From: Pseudomonadota bacterium
GTDB taxonomy: Bacteria; Pseudomonadota; Alphaproteobacteria; Acetobacterales; Acetobacteraceae
Direction: 5' to 3'
Assembly (NCBI GenBank): GCA_021781835.1
Contig: JAJXWD010000006.1
Coordinates: forward strand, 42,501-106,500
DNA length: 64,000 bases
This document shows, in pieces, positions 36,848-45,478 of the stretch; positions within the stretch are counted from its first letter, which is position 1; every line of letters starts with the position of its first letter. The position numbers and the translations under genes were made by a program. The notes under the pieces are model-generated. The model made no database searches. It worked only from the letters and a program-made list of their open reading frames with translations, and was not told where the DNA came from.

Positions 36848-37285
36848 ATGCGCCTGCACGCCTCCTGTGCCGCCTCCCCCCACGGAGACGGCACCAACGC
36901 CCTCCTCCTGCTCGGCCCCTCGGGCGCGGGCAAATCCGATCTGCTGCTCCGCCTGATCGAGCGCGGCTTCACCCTGGTCGCCGACGATCAGGTGCTCATC
37001 GAAGACGGCCAGGCCCGCCCGCCCGAAGCCCTGGCCGGCCTGCTTGAAGTGCGCGGCCTCGGGCTGTTCCGCCTGCCGTTCCGCGCGCCCGCGCGGCTGC
37101 GCCTGGTCATCGAACTGAGCACCACCCCGGCGCCGCGCCTGCCCGCGCCCCGCCAGCACGAGGCGCTCGGCCTGCCGCTCATCAGCCTCGAGGCCCGCCA
37201 TCCCTCGGCCACCGCCCGCGCCGCCCTGGCGCTCGCGGCCGCCTGCGGGCACACGGCCATGCTCAGCGGCGCCTTCGCCCCATGA
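36848..37285 (+). CDS. hprK: Short HPr kinase/phosphorylase
   Basis: A 145-residue protein made only of the C-terminal kinase domain, as is usual in alphaproteobacteria. P-loop GPSGAGKS is at residues 23-30, and VADDQVLIE follows. It phosphorylates HPr on a serine. It starts the hprK-rapZ-EIIA-HPr-EI operon and overlaps rapZ by four bases. Confidence 0.9.
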   Translation: MRLHASCAASPHGDGTNALLLLGPSGAGKSDLLLRLIERGFTLVADDQVLIEDGQARPPEALAGLLEVRGLGLFRLPFRAPARLRLVIELSTTPAPRLPAPRQHEALGLPLISLEARHPSATARAALALAAACGHTAMLSGAFAP

Positions 37286-38190
37286 GCCAGCCCCCCGAAC
37301 CGGCCGCGCCCCTGCCGGTGGTGCTGGTCACCGGGCTCTCGGGCGCGGGCAAGCTCTCCATCCTGCGCCTGCTCGAGGATCTCGGCTTCGAAACGGTCGA
37401 CAACCCGCCCTTGCCCGCGCTCGAGGCCCTGGCGGCGCGCGCCGAGCAGCCGCTCGCCATCGGGGTCGATGCCCGCTCGCGCGGCTTCTCGGCCGAATCG
37501 GTGCTCAACGCCCTGGCCTGGCTGCGCACCCGCCGGCACCTCAAGCCCGCCCTGCTCTACGCCACCGCCGCCGACGACGTGCTGCTCCGCCGCTATTCCG
37601 AGACCCGCCGCCGCCACCCGCTGGCGCAAAACGCCCCGGTCTCCGAGGGCATCGCCCTCGAGCGCGCCCTCACCGCGCCGCTCGCCGAAGCGGCCGACTG
37701 GCTGGTCGACACCTCCGCCACCCCCCTGCCCCAGCTCCGCGCCCAGATCGAGAGCCTGTTCGCCACCCACGCGCCGGGTCTCTCCCTCACCCTCATGTCT
37801 TTTTCCTACGCCAACGGCCTGCCCCCCGGCGCCGACCTGGTGTTCGATGCCCGTTTCTTAAAAAACCCTCATTACGATCCCAGCCTCCGCCCGCTCTCCG
37901 GGCTGGACGCGCCGGTCGGCAATTATATCGAACAAGACCCTGATTTTGAAACATACTTAAGCAAAATCAAGGATCTTCTCGATTTTTTGCTGCCAAGGTT
38001 CGTGCAGGAAGGTAAAAAATATGCGACAATATGTGTCGGATGTACCGGCGGACAACATAGATCAGTCTACATGATTGAAAAATTAAACACTTATCTAACC
38101 CAACGCGGCTGGCGCGCCGGCGTCACCCATCGCGAGGCGGCAAAATTCGCCCGCGCCGCCGCCCTGCCCGCGCAACCCGTGAAAGAATGA
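37282..38190 (+). CDS. rapZ: RNase adapter protein RapZ / YvcJ family nucleotide-binding protein
   Basis: A 302-residue protein: N-terminal P-loop domain, then the C-terminal domain with SFSYANGLPPGADLVFDARFLKNP and the motif VGCTGGQHRSVYM. In E. coli it guides RNase E to a small RNA; in many bacteria it is linked to the PTS as here. The Walker A reads GLSGAGKL, with Leu where Ser/Thr is expected. The part encoded by about 37850-38100 is much richer in A/T and uses codons such as TTA, ATA, AGA and AGG unlike the rest of the gene. Confidence 0.92.
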   Translation: MSQPPEPAAPLPVVLVTGLSGAGKLSILRLLEDLGFETVDNPPLPALEALAARAEQPLAIGVDARSRGFSAESVLNALAWLRTRRHLKPALLYATAADDVLLRRYSETRRRHPLAQNAPVSEGIALERALTAPLAEAADWLVDTSATPLPQLRAQIESLFATHAPGLSLTLMSFSYANGLPPGADLVFDARFLKNPHYDPSLRPLSGLDAPVGNYIEQDPDFETYLSKIKDLLDFLLPRFVQEGKKYATICVGCTGGQHRSVYMIEKLNTYLTQRGWRAGVTHREAAKFARAAALPAQPVKE

Positions 38191-38200
38191 GTTCCACTCT

Positions 38201-38614
38201 ATGATCGGCATGGTTCTCGTTACCCATGGGGCGCTGGCGGTGGCCTTGCGCGATGCTGTCGAGCATGTCGTCGGCAAGCAAAAAAACTTCGCCACCGTCT
38301 GCATCGAATCGGACGCCGAATTCGAGAGCCAGCGCGCCGAGATCGGCCAGCGCATCCACGATGTCGACACGGGCGACGGCGTCATCCTCCTCACCGACAT
38401 GTTCGGCGGCACGCCCTCCAACCTGGCCATGTCGCTGGCCAACCAGCCGGGTGTCGAGATCATCGGCGGCGTCAATTTGCCCATGCTGGTCAAGCTCACC
38501 AAGATCCGCGGCAACGAGACCTTGACCGAAGCGGTCGCCCATGCCGAGGCGGCGGGGCGCAAATATATCTGCAACGGCCACGAGTTGCAGGCCCCCTGCC
38601 GGGCCGCCGAATGA
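38201..38614 (+). CDS. PTS EIIA component, mannose family type
   Basis: A 137-residue EIIA-Man domain with the phospho-acceptor His9 in VLVTHGALA and the family segment LLTDMFGGTPSN. No EIIB, EIIC or EIID genes are nearby, so it serves a regulatory PTS rather than sugar uptake. It overlaps HPr by four bases. Confidence 0.9.
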   Translation: MIGMVLVTHGALAVALRDAVEHVVGKQKNFATVCIESDAEFESQRAEIGQRIHDVDTGDGVILLTDMFGGTPSNLAMSLANQPGVEIIGGVNLPMLVKLTKIRGNETLTEAVAHAEAAGRKYICNGHELQAPCRAAE

Positions 38615-38895
38615 TGGAATCCGCCACCGTCTCCGCCGATATCGGCATCGTCAACCGCCGCGGGCTGCACGCGCGCGCGGCGGCCAAGCTGGTCACGCTG
38701 GCCGAGCAATTCTCCGCCAATGTCGAGGTTTCCAAGGACGGCCAGTCCGTCTCCGCGCGCTCCATCATGGGGCTGATGATGCTGGGCGCCGGCATCGGCA
38801 GCTCCGTGCGCCTCTCCGCCGACGGGTTCGATGCGAAAGAGGCGCTCGATGCCATAGCCGCGCTCATCGAGGCCGGCTTCCATGAAAGCGATTAA
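38611..38895 (+). CDS. ptsH: HPr phosphocarrier
   Basis: A 94-residue HPr with the EI-phosphorylated His20 in RRGLHARAA and the HprK-target Ser51 in SIMGLMMLGAG. It passes phosphate from EI to EIIA. It overlaps the EI start by 14 bases. Confidence 0.94.
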   Translation: MMESATVSADIGIVNRRGLHARAAAKLVTLAEQFSANVEVSKDGQSVSARSIMGLMMLGAGIGSSVRLSADGFDAKEALDAIAALIEAGFHESD

Positions 38896-40651
38896 GGGCA
38901 GGGAGCAGCGTTTCACCGGCCATCCGGTTTCGCCGGGCATCGGCATCGGCCCCGTGCACGAGGCCACCGAGCCGCCCCTCGCCATCACCGCCCGCGCGCT
39001 CGATGAGGACGACATCGCCCCCGAGCTCGAGCGGCTGGACGAAGCCCTCACCCGCTCGCGCCACCAGCTGCAAAAGCTCAAAAACCGTCTGGCCCAGCTG
39101 CCCGAGGATTCGCAGGCCGAAATCGCCCCGCTGATGGATGTGTATCTGCACATGCTCGGCCCCTCGCGCCTGCTGCGGGGGGTGAGGGCGCGCATCGAAA
39201 CCAGCCGCCTGTGCGCCGAGGCCGCGATGCAGGCCGAAGCCGAAACCCAGGCCGAGGCCATCCTGGCCCTGCCCGGCCCCGACCGCGCGGGCAAGCAGCG
39301 CCGGGCCGATGAGGTGCGCGAGCTGGCCCGGCGCGTGGTGCGCAACCTCACCCGCCAGCCTTTCCGCTCCTTCGCCAGCCTGCCGCAGGGCGCCGTGCTG
39401 GCCGCCGAAAGCCTGCGCCCGGCCGATGCCGCGCTCATCCAGCCCGCCCAGATCGCCGGCGTCATCACCGCCGAGGGCGGCATCGAGGGGCATAGCGCGG
39501 TCATGCTGCGCGCGCTCGGCCTGCCCGCCGTGCTCGGCGCCGCGGGCGTGCTGGAAGCCGCCGCGCCCGGCGCGCTGGCCATTCTGGATGGCGATTCGGG
39601 CGAGATCATCCTCAACCCCACCCGCGCCAGCCTCGATGCCGCGCGCGCCCGCCTGGCCGAGCAGGCCAAGGCCCGGCGCGCCTTGTCGCGCCTGTCGCGC
39701 CTGCCCGCCGAAACGCGCGACGGCACGCATGTCGAGCTGCAAGCCAATCTCGAACTCCCCTTCGAGCTGGCCATGATCGCCCGCTCGGGCGCGCATGGCA
39801 TCGGGCTGCTGCGCTCCGAGTTCATGTTCATGAACCGCCCGGAAGCCCCGGACGAAGACACCCAAACCCGGATCTACCGCGACATCGTCGAAGCCATGGA
39901 CGGCGACCCGGTGACCATCCGCGTGCTCGATTGGGGCTCCGACAAGGAGGTCGAGGCGCTCTCACAATATCTCCCCGCCACGCCCGAGACCAACCCCGCG
40001 CTCGGCCTGCGCGGCATCCGGCTGTTGTTGCGCCACCCCCACCTGCTCGAAACCCAGCTCGCCGCCATCCTGCGCGCCGCCGCCTTTGGCCCCGTGCGCA
40101 TCATGCTGCCCATGGTTTCCGTGGCCGCCGAGATCACCGAAACCCGCGAGATCCTGAAAAAACTCTGGCGCCGGCTCAAGCGCCGGGGCGGCATCGCCCT
40201 GCCCGATGAGCTGCCCCCGCTGGGCATCATGGTCGAGACCCCGGCGGCGGCGCTGGCCGCCCCCGTGCTGGCCCGCCACGCCGATTTTTTCGCCATCGGC
40301 ACCAACGACCTCACCATGTACACCCTGGCCGCCGACCGTGGCATGCCCCTCAGCGCCCAGCTTTACGACCCGCTGGAGCCCGCCGTGCTGCGCCTCATCC
40401 ACATGACCGCGAGCTTTGCCGGCACCGCCGGCATTCCGGTGTCGCTCTGCGGCGAGCTGGCCTCGCGCCCGCGGGTCTCGGCCTTGCTGCTGGGCCTGGG
40501 CGTGCGGCAATTCTCCATGCACGGCAACGCCATTCCGCGCGTCAAACAAGCCATCCGCGCCACCACCCTGCCAGCCTGCCAGGCCCTGGCCGAGCGCGCG
40601 CTCGGCGCCGAGAGCGCCGAGCAGGTCCGCGCGCTGCTCGAAGGCGAATAG
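38882..40651 (+). CDS. ptsI: PTS enzyme I (phosphoenolpyruvate-protein phosphotransferase)
   Basis: A 589-residue enzyme I that takes phosphate from PEP. The N-terminal domain starts GHPVSPGIGIGPV; the active His204 is in GGIEGHSAVMLRALG. The PEP domain has GIGLLRSEFMFMNR, LDWGSDKE, GIRLLLRHPHL, GIMVETPAA, FFAIGTNDLTMYTLA and the Cys in VSLCGELASRP. No N-terminal GAF domain is present, so it is not the PtsP form. Gap 40652-40775 holds only a weak A/T hairpin. Confidence 0.94.
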   Translation: MKAIKGREQRFTGHPVSPGIGIGPVHEATEPPLAITARALDEDDIAPELERLDEALTRSRHQLQKLKNRLAQLPEDSQAEIAPLMDVYLHMLGPSRLLRGVRARIETSRLCAEAAMQAEAETQAEAILALPGPDRAGKQRRADEVRELARRVVRNLTRQPFRSFASLPQGAVLAAESLRPADAALIQPAQIAGVITAEGGIEGHSAVMLRALGLPAVLGAAGVLEAAAPGALAILDGDSGEIILNPTRASLDAARARLAEQAKARRALSRLSRLPAETRDGTHVELQANLELPFELAMIARSGAHGIGLLRSEFMFMNRPEAPDEDTQTRIYRDIVEAMDGDPVTIRVLDWGSDKEVEALSQYLPATPETNPALGLRGIRLLLRHPHLLETQLAAILRAAAFGPVRIMLPMVSVAAEITETREILKKLWRRLKRRGGIALPDELPPLGIMVETPAAALAAPVLARHADFFAIGTNDLTMYTLAADRGMPLSAQLYDPLEPAVLRLIHMTASFAGTAGIPVSLCGELASRPRVSALLLGLGVRQFSMHGNAIPRVKQAIRATTLPACQALAERALGAESAEQVRALLEGE

Positions 40652-40775
40652 GTGCGAGACCCCACCTCTTTTTTGAAAAAAAGCGGCCAAAAAACTTGTG
40701 GGACGTAACGGATTTTGTTTCTTAACCGTTATTTCCCTGCCCTGAGCGCCGCGCGGTAAAGGGCGAGCCGGGGGC

Positions 40776-41993
40776 TTAAGCCTGCGCCGCCGAAGCCCCC
40801 GCCGCCCAGCCGCTCGCCCAGGCCCACTGAAAATTATACCCGCCCAGCCAGCCGGTCACATCCACCGCCTCGCCGATGACATAAAGCCCCGGCACGGTTT
40901 TCGCCTGGCAATCCTTCGAGGCAAGATCCGCCGTGCTCACCCCGCCCGCGGTGACCTCGGCCTTGACGAAGCCTTCGGTGCCGGTGGCGGTGAGGGGGCA
41001 GCGATTCAGCCCCTCGCCCAGGGCGATGAGGTGCCGGTCGGGAATGTCGGCGAGGTTGCGCTCATCGCCGGCGGCGAAATGCGCGGCGAGCCGGGCGGGC
41101 AGATGCGCCGAGAGGGCGGTTTTAAGGCCGATGCGCGCGCGCGCCCGCTTGAGCGCGGGCAAATGCTCAAAAAACCGCACATCCGGGCAGAAATCCACGC
41201 AAAACCACAATTTTTCGGGGGGAAGCGTGGCGCTTTGTGGTTTTATGTGGGTTTTGGCGGTCAAATAAGAGGAAATCTGCAACACCGCCGGACCCGAGAG
41301 GCCGCGATGGGTGAACAGCACCGCCTCATCGAAACTCACCTTGCCCGCGCTCACCCGGGCGGGCACCGAAAGCCCGGCGAGCGGGCTCATCCAGGCGAGC
41401 TCCTGGGGGGCGAAGGTCAGCGGCACCAGGGCCGGCACCGGCGCCACCACGCCAAGTCCAAATTTTTTGGCCAGCGCATAGGCAAACCCCGTGGCGCCGA
41501 GCTTGGGGATCGACAGCCCGCCAGTGGCGATGACCAGCCGGGGGGCGCGGATCTCACCCTGGCTGGTGCGCAGGCAAAACCCGCCATCATGGGAAACATC
41601 CTGTATTTCGCAGGATAGTTTCAGCACGGCCGGGCTCATGCGGGCGAGCAGCAGGCGCAATATCTGCTCAGAGGGGCCATCGCAAAACAACTGGCCCAAG
41701 GTTTTTTCGTGGTAAGAGATGCCCTGCCCTTCGACGAGTTTGATGAAATCGGCGGGTTTGAACTGGGCCAGGGCGGATTTGGCGAAATGCGGGTTGGCCG
41801 AGAGGAAATTCTTGGCCGTGACCTCTAAATTGGTGAAATTGCAGCGCCCGCCGCCGGAAATCAAAATTTTCCGGCCCGGCTCTGCGCCATGCTCGAGCAC
41901 GCAGACGCGCTTGCCCCGTTGCGCGGCGGTGCCGGCGCAAAACAGCCCCGCCGCCCCCGCGCCGATCACCACCAGATCATAAGTCTCAGCCAT
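40776..41993 (-). CDS. BaiN/RdsA family NAD(P)/FAD-dependent oxidoreductase (HI0933-like)
   Basis: A 405-residue flavoprotein. The N-terminal dinucleotide fold is IGAGAAGLFCAGTAAQRG, followed by the family signature GRKILISGGGRCNFTN. Later segments are RLVIATGGLSIPKLGATG, FTHRGLSGPAVLQIS and the C-terminal GLYVIGEAVDVTGWLGGYNFQ. The physiological role is unclear for most members. The start at 41993 matches the fold; the open frame goes on upstream inside the LysR gene, which it overlaps by eight bases. Confidence 0.88.
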   Translation of the reverse strand: MAETYDLVVIGAGAAGLFCAGTAAQRGKRVCVLEHGAEPGRKILISGGGRCNFTNLEVTAKNFLSANPHFAKSALAQFKPADFIKLVEGQGISYHEKTLGQLFCDGPSEQILRLLLARMSPAVLKLSCEIQDVSHDGGFCLRTSQGEIRAPRLVIATGGLSIPKLGATGFAYALAKKFGLGVVAPVPALVPLTFAPQELAWMSPLAGLSVPARVSAGKVSFDEAVLFTHRGLSGPAVLQISSYLTAKTHIKPQSATLPPEKLWFCVDFCPDVRFFEHLPALKRARARIGLKTALSAHLPARLAAHFAAGDERNLADIPDRHLIALGEGLNRCPLTATGTEGFVKAEVTAGGVSTADLASKDCQAKTVPGLYVIGEAVDVTGWLGGYNFQWAWASGWAAGASAAQA

Positions 41994-42888
41994 GGCCGCT
42001 CTTAGGCCGCTCCTGGGCCATTTGCAAAAACCGCCGCACCAGGGGCGAGGAATCGGCCCGCCTGGCGCCCAGCACCAGGCCGGAATTGAGCGCCACATCG
42101 GCCACCCGCCGCAGCACCACCCCTTGCAGGTGCAAGGCGCCGGCGCTCTCGGGCACCAGCCCGGCGCCAAGCCCGGCGGCGACGGAGGTGAGCACGGTGA
42201 GAAAATCGCGCACGGGGGGCTGGATTTCGGGGGCGAAGCCACCAGCCTCGCCCAGCGCCTGGAGGCGGGCGAGAAACCCGGCCTCCTCGCCGAAATGGGG
42301 CAGGATGAAGCGGGCGCCGGCCAGATCGGCGGCGTGGAGTTCGGGCTGGGCGGCGCGCGGGTCGGTGTCGGGCAGGGCGATTTGCAAAGTGTCTTGCTGC
42401 AAGGGCTGGACCTTGAGCGCCGTGGGATAGGCGGGGCGGGTGCGGAAAATGCCGAGATCGAGCCGCCCGGCGGCCAGCTCCTCGATCTGGCGGGGGGTTT
42501 CGAGCTCTTGCAGATGCACCTCGACCTTGGGCGCCCGGGTGAGGAAGCGCCGCACCAGAGACGCCGCCACGCCGCCCCAGGCGGCGGAGGCGACATAGCC
42601 GATTTCGAGCCGCCCCACCTCGCCGCGGGCCGAGCGTTTGGCCAGGGCCTCGCCCCGCTCGGCCTGGCGCAAAATGGCCCGGGCCTCGGGCAAAAACAGC
42701 GCGCCGGTGGCGGTGAGGGTGACCTGGGAGCGCTTGGCGCGGTCGAATAATTTGCCGCCGAGGGAAGCCTCGAGCGCCGCGATCTGGCGCGAGACGGCGG
42801 GCTGGGTGAGGCCCAGCCGGTCGGCCGCGCGGGCGAAATGCAGCTCATCGGCGAGGGTTTCGAAGACCCTTAACTGGGCGAGTTCCAT
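41986..42888 (-). CDS. LysR family regulator, probably GcdR-like
   Basis: A 300-residue LysR protein: helix-turn-helix at about 3-60 (FARAADRLGLTQPAVSRQIAALE) and a periplasmic-binding-type effector domain (about 90-290). It is divergent from gcdH, and two AT-rich palindromes lie between them, so it probably controls glutaryl-CoA breakdown. Glutarate or a CoA ester is a guess for the effector. Confidence 0.85.
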   Translation of the reverse strand: MELAQLRVFETLADELHFARAADRLGLTQPAVSRQIAALEASLGGKLFDRAKRSQVTLTATGALFLPEARAILRQAERGEALAKRSARGEVGRLEIGYVASAAWGGVAASLVRRFLTRAPKVEVHLQELETPRQIEELAAGRLDLGIFRTRPAYPTALKVQPLQQDTLQIALPDTDPRAAQPELHAADLAGARFILPHFGEEAGFLARLQALGEAGGFAPEIQPPVRDFLTVLTSVAAGLGAGLVPESAGALHLQGVVLRRVADVALNSGLVLGARRADSSPLVRRFLQMAQERPKSGHG

Positions 42889-42896
42889 GGGGGCGG

Positions 42897-42931
42897 TTTA
42901 ATACAAAAATGGTATTAAAATCGAGTTTTAA
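42897..42931. promoter_or_regulatory. Palindromes in the LysR/gcdH divergent promoter
   Basis: TTTAATAC-N7-GTATTAAA (42897-42919) has perfect 8-bp arms and contains a LysR-type T-N-A spacing. TTAAAA-N5-TTTTAA overlaps its right side (42914-42930). Both are AT-rich islands in GC-rich DNA and are probably LysR binding sites and core promoter. Confidence 0.65.
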
Positions 42932-42998
42932 TTCTCTTGAATGAAAGAGGCCGCCGCGCGAGAACAGGCGCGGTTGCAGATATGAGAGGGAACACGCC

Positions 42999-44180
42999 AT
43001 GGGCGCCAAGGGTAAACTCGCCAATTTCGACTGGATGGATGCGCTGAACCTGGAGACCGCGCTGACCGAGGAGGAGCGCGCGATCAGGGATGCCGCCCGC
43101 GCTTATGCCCAGGACAAGCTCCAGCCCCGCGCCATCGAGGCGTTTCGCGATGAGCATTTCGACCGCGAGATCATGAACGAGCTGGGCGAGCTGGGGCTGC
43201 TGGGGCCGACCATTTCGACCCATGGCTGCGCCGATGTTTCCTATGTGGCCTATGGGCTGATCGCCCGTGAGATCGAGCGGGTGGATTCGGGCTATCGCTC
43301 GGCGTTTTCGGTGCAGTCCAGCCTGGTGATGTATCCGATTTACGCGTTCGGCTCGGAGGCGATGAAGGACAAGTACCTGCCCAAGCTGCGCACGGGTGAG
43401 TTTGTGGGCTGTTTTGGCCTGACCGAGCCCGATGCCGGCTCGGACCCTGGCTCGATGCGCGCGCGCGCCCGCAAGGTTGATGGCGGGTATCTGCTTTCGG
43501 GTTCGAAGACCTGGATTTCCAATTCGCCGATCGCCGATGTGTTCGTGGTGTGGGCCAAGGATGATGCCGGCGATATTCGCGGGTTTGTCATTGAGAAGGG
43601 CGCCAAGGGGCTGCATGCGCCCAAGATCGAGGGCAAGATTTCGCTCCGCGCCTCGATCACCGGCATGATCATGATGGATGAGGTGTTTGTGCCCGATGAG
43701 GCGATGCTGAACGTGAAGGGCCTGCGCGGGCCGTTCTCGTGCCTCAATAATGCCCGTTACGGCATTGCCTGGGGCGTGCTGGGGGCGGCGGAGTTTTGCA
43801 TGTTCACGGCGCGCGATTATTGCCTCAACCGCAAGATGTTTGGCCGCCCGCTGGCCGGCACGCAGCTGATTCAGAAGAAGCTGGCCGACATGCAGACCGA
43901 GATCACGCTGGGGCTGCATGGCGTGTTGCGGCTGGGCCGGCTGCTTGATGAGGGCCAGGCGGCGCCGGAGATGATTTCACTGCTCAAGCGCAATAACTGC
44001 GGCAAGGCGCTCGATATTGCCCGCCAGGCGCGCGACATGCTGGGCGGCAACGGCATTTCGGAGGAGTATCAGGTTATCCGCCACATGGTGAATCTGGAGA
44101 CGGTGAACACTTATGAGGGCGCGCATGACGTGCATGCGCTGATTTTGGGCCGCTCGATCACCGGTCTGGCGGCGTTTTAA
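42999..44180 (+). CDS. gcdH: Glutaryl-CoA dehydrogenase
   Basis: A 393-residue acyl-CoA dehydrogenase that oxidises and decarboxylates glutaryl-CoA to crotonyl-CoA in lysine/tryptophan/glutarate breakdown. It has [37 protein letters not shown], the catalytic Glu373 in [16 protein letters not shown], and the [15 protein letters not shown] segment typical of GcdH. GAGGGA precedes the ATG. Confidence 0.94.
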   Translation: MGAKGKLANFDWMDALNLETALTEEERAIRDAARAYAQDKLQPRAIEAFRDEHFDREIMNELGELGLLGPTISTHGCADVSYVAYGLIAREIERVDSGYRSAFSVQSSLVMYPIYAFGSEAMKDKYLPKLRTGEFVGCFGLTEPDAGSDPGSMRARARKVDGGYLLSGSKTWISNSPIADVFVVWAKDDAGDIRGFVIEKGAKGLHAPKIEGKISLRASITGMIMMDEVFVPDEAMLNVKGLRGPFSCLNNARYGIAWGVLGAAEFCMFTARDYCLNRKMFGRPLAGTQLIQKKLADMQTEITLGLHGVLRLGRLLDEGQAAPEMISLLKRNNCGKALDIARQARDMLGGNGISEEYQVIRHMVNLETVNTYEGAHDVHALILGRSITGLAAF

Positions 44181-44182
44181 GA

Positions 44183-45358
44183 ATGGGGCCGCTCGCGGGC
44201 ATCAAGGTGCTCGACCTCAGCCGGGTGCTGGCGGGGCCTTGGGCATCGCAGATTTTCGCCGATCTTGGCGCCGAGGTGGTCAAGATCGAGCGTCCGGGTG
44301 CGGGGGACGATACCCGCGCCTGGGGGCCGCCTTTCGCCGAGAATGGGTTGAGCGCGTATTTTTGCGCGGCCAACCGGGGCAAGAAATCGGTGACGGTGGA
44401 TATGGCGGCGCCCGAGGGGCTCGCCATCATCCGCCGGCTGGCCGAGGAGGCCGATGTGGTGCTGGAGAATTTCAAGGTGGGCGGCTTGAAGAAGCTGGGC
44501 CTTGATCATGAGAGCCTGAGGGCGCTCAATCCGCGGCTGGTTTATTGCTCGATCACCGGGTTTGGCCAGACCGGGCCTTATGCGCCAAGGGCTGGCTATG
44601 ATTTTCTCATGCAGGGCATGGGCGGGTTGATGAGCGTGACGGGCGTGCCCGAGGGCGAGCCGATGAAGGCCGGCGTGGCGGTGGTGGATGTGTTCACCGG
44701 GCTTTATGCCTCGACCGCGGTGCTGGCGGCGCTGGTGGAGCGGGGCAAGAGCGGGGTTGGGCAATATATCGATCTGGCGCTGTTCGATGTGCAGATCGCC
44801 ACCATGGCGAATCAGATTTCATCTTATCTGATTTCGGGCGAGCAGCCGAAGCGGCTGGGCAATGCGCATCCCTCGATCGTGCCTTATCAGGTGTTCGAGA
44901 CCCAGGACGGGCATTTGATTTTGGCGGTGGGCAATGACGAGCAATTCGCCAAATTCTGCCGTTTGGCCGGGCGGGCGGAGCTGGCCGTGGATGTGAGGTT
45001 TGCCAAGAACCCCGACCGGGTGCGCAACCGGGCCGAGCTGGTGCCGGTCCTCGAGGAGATTTTGCGCCTGCGCACGACCAGGGCGTGGTGCGAGGGGCTG
45101 GAGGAGACCGGCGTGCCGGGCGGGCCGATCAATTCGTTTGCCGACCTGGATGATGACCGCCAGGTGCGCGCGCGGGGGATTTTCAATGATCTGGGCGGGG
45201 GCGTGCGGGCGGTGGCCAACCCGATGCGCTTTGAGCGCACGCCGGTGGACGACCGGCGCCAGCCGCCGCAACTGGGCGCGGACACGGACGCGGTGCTGGA
45301 AGCGCTGGGGATTTCGCCCGACGAACTCACCGCCTTGCGGCACAAGGGCGTGGTGTGA
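44183..45358 (+). CDS. CaiB/BaiF family CoA-transferase, probable glutarate CoA-transferase
   Basis: A 391-residue family III CoA-transferase: VLDLSRVLAGPWASQIFADLGAEVVKIE at the N-terminus is split by no gap, and the catalytic Asp140 lies in GYDFLMQGMGG. It starts two bases after the gcdH stop, so it most likely activates glutarate to glutaryl-CoA for GcdH, as the human SUGCT enzyme does. A terminator follows. Confidence 0.9.
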   Translation: MGPLAGIKVLDLSRVLAGPWASQIFADLGAEVVKIERPGAGDDTRAWGPPFAENGLSAYFCAANRGKKSVTVDMAAPEGLAIIRRLAEEADVVLENFKVGGLKKLGLDHESLRALNPRLVYCSITGFGQTGPYAPRAGYDFLMQGMGGLMSVTGVPEGEPMKAGVAVVDVFTGLYASTAVLAALVERGKSGVGQYIDLALFDVQIATMANQISSYLISGEQPKRLGNAHPSIVPYQVFETQDGHLILAVGNDEQFAKFCRLAGRAELAVDVRFAKNPDRVRNRAELVPVLEEILRLRTTRAWCEGLEETGVPGGPINSFADLDDDRQVRARGIFNDLGGGVRAVANPMRFERTPVDDRRQPPQLGADTDAVLEALGISPDELTALRHKGVV

Positions 45359-45401
45359 GGCTGGTGGGGGCCGCGCCCCAAATTTCAAAAATTTTAGGGG
45401 T

Positions 45402-45427
45402 GTGGGGGATTTTTTAAAATCCCCCAC
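45402..45427. terminator. Terminator after the CoA-transferase gene
   Basis: GTGGGGGATTTT-TT-AAAATCCCCCAC: perfect 12-bp arms, followed by GTTCTTTTTG. It can act in both directions between this gene and glpK. Confidence 0.85.
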
Positions 45428-45478
45428 GTTCTTTTTGTCTTTCTTTTTATCTCTTTATCTTTTTATTTTTTTATCTTT
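45428..45478. repeat. T-rich low-complexity tract
   Basis: About 50 bases almost free of G, with TTTTATC-like units repeated some four times, ending next to the glpK stop codon. Sharply unlike the surrounding composition. Confidence 0.8.

Noticed and set aside
41994..42848. N-terminal extension of the BaiN-type flavoprotein (total 690 codons)
   Set aside because: The extension is an out-of-frame reading of the LysR gene; the FAD fold starts at the Met encoded at 41993.
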